DNA of 12,131 bases from Fimbriimonadaceae bacterium. Lineage in GTDB: Bacteria > Armatimonadota > Fimbriimonadia > Fimbriimonadales > Fimbriimonadaceae. A model generated the notes under the pieces. It did no database searches. It was not told the origin of the DNA and saw nothing but the letters and a program-made list of their open reading frames with translations. Positions 7,299 through 12,131 of the stretch are shown here, piece by piece. Made by a program: the position numbers and the translations under genes. The DNA lies in the NCBI GenBank assembly GCA_020849075.1, contig JADLGZ010000127.1, forward strand, positions 1 to 12,131. The letters are read 5' to 3'. How positions within the stretch are numbered: the first letter of the stretch is position 1; the number at the start of each line of letters is the position of its first letter.

Positions 7299-8019
7299 TT
7301 AGGCCGCCATCGACGGTCAAAACTTGACCCGTGATGTAGCTCGCTTCGCTTGATGCCAAGAACAGCACGGCCCCGGCGATGTCCTCCGGTGTACCAAGCC
7401 GAGCGAGCGGCGCGACGGCGACGGTCTGATCCTTCATTTCCTGTGGCAGCTCGGCGGTCATGTCGGTCTCGATGAAACCTGGCGCGACCGCGTTCACGGT
7501 GATATTTCGCGAGCCAAACTCTTTCGCCAGAGCCATGGTCAATCCAATCAATCCAGCCTTGCTCGCTGCGTAATTCGCCTGCCCTGCGGCACCATGCAAT
7601 CCAACGATGCTAGAAATGTTGATGATGCGGCCCGCCCGAGCCTTCATCATGCCTCGGCAAACGGCCTTTGAGCAAAGGTACGAACCGCGAAGATTGACCG
7701 CGAGGACGCTATCAAAATCCTCATCTTTCATGCGCATGATCAGTTGGTCGCGCGTGATGCCCGCGTTATTCACCAGCACCGATGGCACACCGAGATCTTT
7801 CTCGATCTGTCCAAACACCTCGGCGACCGCCTCGGCATTGCTCACGTCGAGCGCATAGGCTTTAGCTCCAGCAATGCCCTTCGCCGTGCCTTCGGCATTG
7901 GCCATGGTTGTCGCGATGCATGCGACCTTTGCCCCTTCGCGCCCAAATCCTTCGGCGATGGCTCGGCCAATGCCACGGCTCGCCCCCGTTACGACGACAA
8001 CTTGATCCTGAAACCTCAT
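7291..8019 (-). CDS. fabG: FabG, 3-oxoacyl-[acyl-carrier-protein] reductase
   Basis: This 242-aa short-chain dehydrogenase performs the NADPH-dependent first reduction of fatty acid elongation (3-oxoacyl-ACP to 3-hydroxyacyl-ACP). The cofactor motif TGASRGIG is at residues 11-18, NNAG at 84-87, and the catalytic residues are S137 (NISS), Y150 and K154 (YAASK). The PGFIETDMT segment (180-188) and the terminal VDGG-TI are typical of FabG rather than other SDR enzymes. The length is standard. Its ATG overlaps the stop of fabD by 4 bases (ATGA), so the two are translationally coupled. No acpP or fabF follows; the transcript runs into the DnaA-box-like region. Confidence 0.96.
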   Translation of the reverse strand: MRFQDQVVVVTGASRGIGRAIAEGFGREGAKVACIATTMANAEGTAKGIAGAKAYALDVSNAEAVAEVFGQIEKDLGVPSVLVNNAGITRDQLIMRMKDEDFDSVLAVNLRGSYLCSKAVCRGMMKARAGRIINISSIVGLHGAAGQANYAASKAGLIGLTMALAKEFGSRNITVNAVAPGFIETDMTAELPQEMKDQTVAVAPLARLGTPEDIAGAVLFLASSEASYITGQVLTVDGGLTI

Positions 8020-8936
8020 GCGTTCACCGCCCCGAGTTGAAGCTTGGCTGCGTTCACCGAGGAAGCATCATGAACCGCAATGCCAGTGGCTTCCTTTTCA
8101 ATTCGCTTCAGGAGGCCGGTGAGCACTTCGCCTGACCCACATTCGACGAACGTCATGATCCCCTCCCCAATCATGCCCTGGACAGACTCCGTCCACCGGA
8201 CACTGCTGCTCAATTGTCGTTCCAAGAGGTTCGCCCACGAGGCGGATCCTTCGACGGAGCAAGCCGTGACATTGGCAACAACCGGCTTGACCTGAGGTTG
8301 CCAAGAAGCTTCCTTGAGGGCTTCGCCCATCTCACGCGCCGCGTCGGCCATCAGGGGGCTGTGAAATGCACCGCTGACATTCAGGGGCAAGACCCGCTTT
8401 GCGCCGGCTTCCCCAGCGCGTTCAGAGGCCTCCCGCACGGCTTCGACTTCCCCACTAATGACCAATTGGCCAGGGCAGTTATCATTGGCGATGACCACAA
8501 TGCCATTGACCTCCCGGCAGATTTCTTCCAGCAGCGATGACTCGAGCCCTAGGACAGCCGCCATTGTGCCTCTCGGCGCTTCCTTCATGAGCTCACCGCG
8601 ACGCCACACCAAGCGGGCTCCTTCGCGGACGGATAGCGCACCGGACGCGACCACCGCCGCATACTCACCGACGCTATGGCCAGCAAATGCCTGGACATAA
8701 CCCGGTAAGTCGAGAGATTGCCATGCTGCCAGCCCGCAAGTGTAAAGCGCGATCTGGGCGTTTTGGGTCTGCCTTAGCTCGTCTTCGGTGGACTCGAAGC
8801 AGAGCTTGGCGACATCAATCTGCAGGGCTCCGGAAACCTCGTCGAAGACCTGCTTCGCGGCGTCGAAGGTTTCGTAGAGCGAGTGTCCCATGCCGGGCTT
8901 CTGCGAGCCTTGCCCTGGGAATACGGCGGCAAACAT
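8016..8936 (-). CDS. fabD: FabD, malonyl-CoA:ACP transacylase
   Basis: This 306-aa enzyme transfers the malonyl group from CoA to acyl carrier protein. From the chosen ATG at 8936 the protein begins MFAAVFPGQGSQ, the expected family N terminus. The catalytic serine is S88 in GHSVGEY and the catalytic histidine is H192 in AFHSPLM. R113 in WRRGELM fits the malonyl-carboxylate-binding arginine, and the family C-terminal motif VECGSGEVLTGL is at 264-275. The frame stays open upstream to an ATG at 9005, but those 23 codons are only a translation of the low-complexity 10-bp repeat array and are excluded. No Shine-Dalgarno is visible. CACAAT, six bases before the ATG, is a poor -10 candidate. It overlaps fabG and diverges from queF. 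Confidence 0.95.
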   Translation of the reverse strand: MFAAVFPGQGSQKPGMGHSLYETFDAAKQVFDEVSGALQIDVAKLCFESTEDELRQTQNAQIALYTCGLAAWQSLDLPGYVQAFAGHSVGEYAAVVASGALSVREGARLVWRRGELMKEAPRGTMAAVLGLESSLLEEICREVNGIVVIANDNCPGQLVISGEVEAVREASERAGEAGAKRVLPLNVSGAFHSPLMADAAREMGEALKEASWQPQVKPVVANVTACSVEGSASWANLLERQLSSSVRWTESVQGMIGEGIMTFVECGSGEVLTGLLKRIEKEATGIAVHDASSVNAAKLQLGAVNA

Positions 8937-8944
8937 GGACTGAT

Positions 8945-9072
8945 TGTGGCTGGGGGTTGCTGGGTTTTGCTGGGGATGGCTGGGTGTTGTCTGGGCCTTT
9001 GCCACACCCAGCTACTCCCAGCAATACCCAGCCACACCCAGCAACCTCCCAGCTACCCTAAGCCACACCCGG
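8945..9072. repeat. Inverted array of a 10-bp GCTGGG-core repeat in the fabD/queF divergent spacer
   Basis: On the plus strand TGGG recurs at 8951, 8961, 8971, 8981 and 8992, each after GC (or TC). CCCA recurs at 9007, 9017, 9027, 9037 and 9048, each followed by GC, and a weaker unit ends at 9072. The period is 10 bases, with one 11-base step in each arm. The arms are the same unit in opposite orientation around about 9000. They can fold into a long imperfect hairpin: 8955-8964 pairs perfectly with 9037-9046, and 8979-8987 with 9004-9012 in an alternative register. Each arm also fits the G-quadruplex rule of four G-runs with loops of 5-7 bases, on opposite strands. It fills nearly the whole 148-base spacer, so both promoters must lie in or beside it. 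Confidence 0.85.
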
Positions 9073-9073
9073 C

Positions 9074-9079
9074 TAAAAT
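9074..9079 (+). promoter_or_regulatory. Candidate -10 box of queF (leaderless start)
   Basis: TAAAAT ends five bases before the GTG start codon at 9085, placing the predicted transcription start at or within a base of the codon. No Shine-Dalgarno and no convincing -35 box are seen; the -35 position falls inside the repeat array. Confidence 0.45.
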
Positions 9080-9084
9080 GTGCA

Positions 9085-9432
9085 GTGCTCGAAACCTTCC
9101 CTAATCCGGCTCCCCAGCGCGACTACACGATCACTCACATCTTCCCCGAGTTCACCAGCGTCTGCCCCAAGACGGGCCACCCCGATTTCGCCGAGATCAC
9201 TCTCGAGTACATCCCCGATCAGCTCTGCATTGAGCTCAAGGCGCTGAAACTCTACTACAACAGTTTCCGAGATAAGGGCATCTTCTATGAGGCCGTTACG
9301 AATCAGCTCCTAGATGAGCTCGCCGCGTGCTGCTCGCCTCGTTGGATGCGCGTGACGGCGGAGTTCAACGTCCGCGGTGGAATTGGCAGTGTGATCGTGG
9401 CGGAGACGGGTCAATCTCAGACTGAAGCCTGA
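9085..9432 (+). CDS. queF: QueF, NADPH-dependent preQ0 reductase (short form)
   Basis: This 115-aa enzyme reduces the nitrile of 7-cyano-7-deazaguanine (preQ0) to preQ1 in queuosine tRNA-modification synthesis. EFTSVCPKTGHPDF holds the catalytic cysteine C27 and aspartate D34, with the same spacing as Cys55/Asp62 of B. subtilis QueF. ELKALKLYYNSFR (50-62) is the QueF substrate/NADPH motif, and VRGGIGSV near the C terminus is the conserved GG segment. The GTG start at 9085 gives (M)LETFPNP, where short QueF proteins usually begin. An in-frame ATG at 8944 would add 47 residues translated from the repeat array and is rejected. The last codons are present a second time, degraded, at 11721-11792. 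No other queuosine gene is in the window. Confidence 0.93.
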   Translation: MLETFPNPAPQRDYTITHIFPEFTSVCPKTGHPDFAEITLEYIPDQLCIELKALKLYYNSFRDKGIFYEAVTNQLLDELAACCSPRWMRVTAEFNVRGGIGSVIVAETGQSQTEA

Positions 9433-9436
9433 GCAC

Positions 9437-9460
9437 CAGACGCAGGCTAAAGCCTGTCTG
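9437..9460. repeat. REP-like palindromic hairpin after queF
   Basis: CAGGC (9443-9447), loop TAAA and GCCTG (9452-9456) form a tight hairpin. The outer bases CAGA and TCTG extend the stem, with a CG bulge on the 5' side. There is no T-tract after it. Its core recurs with one change at 11697-11709. The size and shape resemble REP/BIME elements, and a fragment of a REP-associated transposase is present at 11785-11980. It could also serve as the 3' end of the queF transcript. Confidence 0.55.
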
Positions 9461-9475
9461 CGGGTTGCAAGCATT

Positions 9476-9503
9476 TTGAGTTTTTCTCACACTTGCATAT
9501 AAT
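9476..9503 (+). promoter_or_regulatory. Promoter of the lipoprotein gene (TTGAGT, 16 bp, TATAAT), leaderless
   Basis: TTGAGT (9476-9481) and a perfect TATAAT (9498-9503) are separated by 16 bases. The expected transcription start, six bases after the -10 box, is the A of the ATG at 9510. The other in-frame ATG at 9504 would lie upstream of the transcript start, so it should not be used from this promoter. Confidence 0.75.
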
Positions 9504-9509
9504 ATGAGG

Positions 9510-11651
9510 ATGCGCTACTTGTGGCTCGTTGCCGTTGTCTGCTTCATCTGGGGTTGTGGGGGGAATTCGGGTGATGGTTCGCCTTCGTTAAGGGCGACGA
9601 CGATCACATCCACCATTGAGGTGGAAGCGATTCCACGAGGCGGGACACCGTTGGAGGATCTTGATGTTTGGACTTCGGCGCAGACCTCTGATGTTTCATC
9701 CACTGGAACATCTTCCGTCGTCATCTACAACGAGGGCCCGCAGTATGCGGAAGTACAGGATCCGCAGGGACGGCCGGTCCTTATGGGGTTTTTAAGCCCC
9801 TCGTCGCCCAACTTGTCGCCCCGTTCGACGGCCATTGCGCTGGCGTTCTTGGCGGTTTCTGGAGGCTGGATGAAAGAAGCTGGGCGCCTCACGGTACTCG
9901 CCGAGCTCCCGACCCTACCGGGTTTTGACGCTCTCGAAAGCGCAGTTGCAACACAACTTGATGCCGATGGTTACCTAAACCTAGACGACAAGGGTTTTCA
10001 GTCGGCACTCTCGACAGTCGTTCTGGGCGCAATGAAGCGCGGTGCGATTGTTGAGCCAACACAGGGAAGCGGGCTTTCTGCCAATACCTCCGTTGAAGGC
10101 AAACTCTCGTTCCAAAATGTTTACCTTCGACGCGTGGTTCTGTTTATGCGTCGAACGGGCTACCTGCCAGCGGAGGGGGCTACTGTCGACGAGCCTGACA
10201 CCCCATGGACTCGCATTGAGATGCCCGTTGTTGCTCGCTATGGCGGCATCACCGGAACCATCGATGGCTATATTAAGGGCGAGGTGGCTTATTCTCCGGT
10301 GACATCGACTCCGTTTGACGTTCCACGATTCCCGGCTGATGCCAAGAAGACTTATTACCAGGTTAACGCCGTTGGGCCGGGTTGGGAAGAGGGACCCTAC
10401 GGCGTCTCGATTCCCCAGGAGCAGCGCGACGAACTCTTGACGCTTGAGCTCAAGACCATGTTCCTTGATGCATTTTTGGTGCTGTTGGCCAATGTTGCGT
10501 TACCGCTTGGCGGAGAGCAGGTTGATGAGTACCTCCAGTTCATGGCGGGCAATGCAGTCATCACTGACATCATTTCGAACTTGCGAACGACAGTTCCCCA
10601 GGTTGGAGAACTGTGCGGACAAGGTAAGTATTACGATGCCTTCAAGACGCTTGCAACGGCAGCTTACACGTCTAACACGATTCTGCCCTTGGTCGGCCAG
10701 CTTACGTTGGACTTCCTGCAGGCAAATTCTGGCTTAACAAATGAAGACCTCGAGAGTCTTCATGGCGGCATGAAGGGGATTCTCGATAAGATGGGCAAGA
10801 TTGATGTTGGATTTACGCTCGCGGACTCTGCGTTGCTGTTCCATGACTTTGCGGCTTCGAACAAGGTGGAGAAGTTTGAGCTGAAAGTCGGCCCTGGCAC
10901 GATTACTCTTCAAGCAGATCGAACCACCATTCAGCCAACAGGCACGACCAAGATCAAAGCTATAGTTCAAGATCGAGACCCGGCCGGAACCTATGAGTTT
11001 GAGTGGACAGTTTCGCCAAACTCAAACTATTGGGTTGAAGACCGCCACCTGGTCGGCACAGATGATAACCCGAGTGGCTTGTTGACGACACTGGAAGACG
11101 AGGTGAACATTCGCAGCCTCGTGACGACCAATGGCGAAGCAACGGTGACCTGCAAGGCGTTTCGGCTCGATGGCGGGCGGCGTGGCGTTGGCGATGACGA
11201 CATCGTTATTACATTTGACACGGCTGCCGAGAACATTCTTACCACTATGAATCCAACGATTCAAGTCTCTAAGGTTGTTAAGCAGCTGGGAGACGGCGGG
11301 TATGCCGGATACATGACCCTTTGGTACGTTTTCCCAATCCACGAGGATGCGTTCTTTATGCGAGTAACGGGGACGTACAATGGCCCGGCCGGTGGCGGGG
11401 TACCTTACATGAGGCAGTGGAACGAGCCAAGGGCGAACCCAAGCGTGTTCATTCAGAACCCGCAACCGGAACTCAACATCCCACCTCCGAGCGGTAGCTA
11501 CAAAGTTTACGTTCGTGCGCTCTGGGACGGAGTCGTAGGAGGGTTTAGTACTGAAGCTGCGGCTCAGGCAAATCTGGATTCGATGGCGGCTGGGCAGTTG
11601 AGTTTCTACAATGCCAATTACACAACGAAGATCGAGCAGTATTTGCCTTAG
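9510..11651 (+). CDS. Large predicted lipoprotein with an Ig-like domain, function unknown
   Basis: This 713-aa protein has a short basic N terminus, a hydrophobic stretch and a lipobox ending FIWGC, with lipidated Cys at residue 16. A Gly/Ser-rich linker follows. The protein is therefore exported and membrane-anchored. Residues about 305-450 are mainly helical and hydrophobic (LLTLELKTMFLDAFLVLLANVALPLGG), possibly a helical bundle. About 462-570 has the strand pattern of a bacterial Ig/PKD-like domain (ITLQADRTTIQPTGTTKIKA, EFEWTVSP, GEATVTCKAF). The last 130 residues are Pro/Gly/Tyr-rich. I recognise no catalytic motif. The start at 9510, two codons inside the longest frame, follows from the promoter. 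The gene stands alone, bracketed by a direct repeat of the queF 3' end (9343-9407 and 11721-11785), which suggests it arrived with a rearrangement. Confidence 0.75.
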   Translation: MRYLWLVAVVCFIWGCGGNSGDGSPSLRATTITSTIEVEAIPRGGTPLEDLDVWTSAQTSDVSSTGTSSVVIYNEGPQYAEVQDPQGRPVLMGFLSPSSPNLSPRSTAIALAFLAVSGGWMKEAGRLTVLAELPTLPGFDALESAVATQLDADGYLNLDDKGFQSALSTVVLGAMKRGAIVEPTQGSGLSANTSVEGKLSFQNVYLRRVVLFMRRTGYLPAEGATVDEPDTPWTRIEMPVVARYGGITGTIDGYIKGEVAYSPVTSTPFDVPRFPADAKKTYYQVNAVGPGWEEGPYGVSIPQEQRDELLTLELKTMFLDAFLVLLANVALPLGGEQVDEYLQFMAGNAVITDIISNLRTTVPQVGELCGQGKYYDAFKTLATAAYTSNTILPLVGQLTLDFLQANSGLTNEDLESLHGGMKGILDKMGKIDVGFTLADSALLFHDFAASNKVEKFELKVGPGTITLQADRTTIQPTGTTKIKAIVQDRDPAGTYEFEWTVSPNSNYWVEDRHLVGTDDNPSGLLTTLEDEVNIRSLVTTNGEATVTCKAFRLDGGRRGVGDDDIVITFDTAAENILTTMNPTIQVSKVVKQLGDGGYAGYMTLWYVFPIHEDAFFMRVTGTYNGPAGGGVPYMRQWNEPRANPSVFIQNPQPELNIPPPSGSYKVYVRALWDGVVGGFSTEAAAQANLDSMAAGQLSFYNANYTTKIEQYLP

Positions 11652-11696
11652 TCCGTCGGTCGCAACTGCCTTCCAAAACGAGGGGGGCATTGTGCT

Positions 11697-11709
11697 CAGG
11701 CTAAAGGCT
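11697..11709. repeat. Partial REP-like element
   Basis: CAGGCTAAAGGCT matches the core of the hairpin at 9443-9455 at 12 of 13 bases. The mismatch breaks the right arm of the stem, so this copy is degenerate. It lies 11 bases before the duplicated queF end. Confidence 0.4.
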
Positions 11710-11720
11710 ATCCTCCCAAG

Positions 11721-11792
11721 TGGATGCGCGTGACGGCGGAGTTCAACGTCCGCGTTGGAATTGGCAGTGTGATCGTCGCGGAAACTAAGTAG
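11721..11792 (+). pseudogene. Duplicated 3' end of queF (fragment)
   Basis: Positions 11721-11785 match 9343-9407 inside queF at 62 of 65 bases, in direct orientation. The fragment would encode WMRVTAEFNV and the rest of the QueF C terminus, ending ETK and a TAG stop at 11790-11792. The catalytic cysteine and NADPH regions are absent. One of the three changes turns the conserved RGG into RVG, so the copy is not under normal selection. The codons just before it (YPPK) differ from queF (CSPR) at the base level, so clear homology starts at about 11721. It is a remnant of a duplication or of recombination with another queF, not an expressed gene. Confidence 0.85.
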
Positions 11793-11980
11793 TTTTGGTT
11801 TTTGGTTTCTGACCTTGCGGAGCGATCAGCAGATGCACATGTTCGGGCATCACTACGTAGGCGAGAACAACAAAGTTCAGCCGGTCACGCGCCTGGGCAA
11901 GGACATCCAGAAAGAGATCGGCACAGCGTGGATCGAGAAAACACTGGCGCGCGGCGGTAGGTCGAGAACGTCACCGCGTG
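11785..11980 (-). pseudogene. REP-associated tyrosine transposase (Y1/IS200-like, HUH) remnant, frameshifted and truncated
   Basis: Read on the minus strand, 11980 downward gives HAVTFSTYRRAPVF. A one-base shift in a T-run (plus-strand AAAA, 11938-11941) then leads into LDPRCADLFLDVLAQARDR and LNFVVLAYVVMPEHVHLLI, followed by APQGQKPKTKTT and a stop. The MPEHVHLL segment is the histidine-hydrophobe-histidine metal-binding motif of Y1 transposases, and VTFSTYRR is the matching N-terminal strand of RAYT-type proteins. No in-frame ATG precedes the fragment. The C-terminal half with the catalytic tyrosine is missing, so it cannot be active. Its 3' end overlaps the stop of the queF fragment. RAYTs are the enzymes thought to mobilise REP palindromes, and REP-like sequences occur in this window. 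Confidence 0.75.
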
Positions 11981-12024
11981 GGCATGCCCTCTTCGTTGAT
12001 GCTGATCCGCCGCACGTTTGAATT

Positions 12025-12131
12025 ATGAAGAATGGGTGGTGGTTGCAGCTTCAGGGATTGCTAGGCGATGGTAGTCGAGATGCTCGTGAACTCATCGCAT
12101 TCCCTGCCACGCATGACATTGCTTTTAACCC
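12025..12131 (+). CDS. Possible 5' end of a gene running out of the window
   Basis: An ATG at 12025 opens a frame (MKNGWWLQLQGLLG and onward) that stays open for 35 codons to the window edge. No Shine-Dalgarno or -10 box stands in front of it, and I recognise no family in so short a stretch. The alternative is that this is further decayed sequence, since it borders the transposase remnant. Confidence 0.2.
   Translation, partial: MKNGWWLQLQGLLGDGSRDARELIAFPATHDIAFN

Noticed and set aside
8945..9072. CRISPR array
   Set aside because: The unit is only 10 bases, without unique spacers of 25-40 bases, and the array inverts halfway; it is a minisatellite.
8944..9084. N-terminal 47-codon extension of the queF frame from an ATG at 8944
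   Set aside because: It is a translation of the inverted repeat array, is Trp/Gly/Pro-biased, and lies upstream of the conserved LETFPNP start of short QueF proteins.
9504..9509. ATG at 9504 as the lipoprotein start
   Set aside because: It sits immediately after the TATAAT box and upstream of the predicted transcription start at 9510; the second ATG gives an equally good lipoprotein signal.
11022..11690. 222-codon open frame antisense to the lipoprotein gene
   Set aside because: It overlaps a well-supported gene throughout, shows no family motif, and has no promoter or signal of its own.
11815..12021. 68-codon plus-strand frame
   Set aside because: It is the antisense shadow of the Y1 transposase remnant, whose HUH-type motif is on the minus strand.

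Overview
The window looks like chromosomal DNA of a didermic bacterium with moderately high GC. The best guess is the Armatimonadota (Fimbriimonas-like), but this is an inference from gene content. The clues are an LPS-export operon (lptB-lptF) continuing into a DUF3084 gene and an RNase H-fold (YqgF/RuvC-like) gene, a PEP-CTERM protein, a short-form QueF, and very few Shine-Dalgarno sequences. Several genes instead have a -10-like box directly in front of the start codon.

Layout. Positions 1-3270 (+) hold an overlapping operon: the end of lptB, an LptF/LptG permease, a DUF3084 membrane/coiled-coil protein and a small YqgF-like protein, with junctions ATGA, TAATG and TAATG. Positions 3313-5858 (-) hold rlmN and, upstream of it, a probably exported beta-propeller-like protein. 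Next come a possible tiny secreted ORF (5935-6045, -) and a PEP-CTERM protein (6088-6747, -). A tRNA-Ala(TGC) lies at 6998-7072 (-). A gene-free stretch after it carries three DnaA-box-like 9-mers, two of them in a long inverted repeat. fabG and fabD overlap by 4 bases (7291-8936, -).

The fabD/queF divergent spacer is a striking inverted array of a 10-bp unit with a GCTGGG core. queF (9085-9432, +) starts at GTG in the short form of the family. It is followed by a REP-like hairpin and a 713-aa lipoprotein gene (9510-11651, +) whose promoter places the transcription start exactly on the ATG. The right end is a gene graveyard: a second, degenerate copy of the last 65 bases of queF, a REP-like fragment, and a frameshifted, truncated REP-associated (Y1/HUH-type) transposase remnant on the minus strand.

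How the genes work together. lptB and lptF power and gate LPS extraction from the inner membrane; the two linked downstream genes have no established role in this. fabD and fabG are the malonyl loading and first reductive steps of fatty acid synthesis. rlmN, queF and tRNA-Ala belong to translation and RNA modification. The most unusual items are the inverted 10-bp array, the queF-end duplication around the lipoprotein gene, and the apparently leaderless starts.
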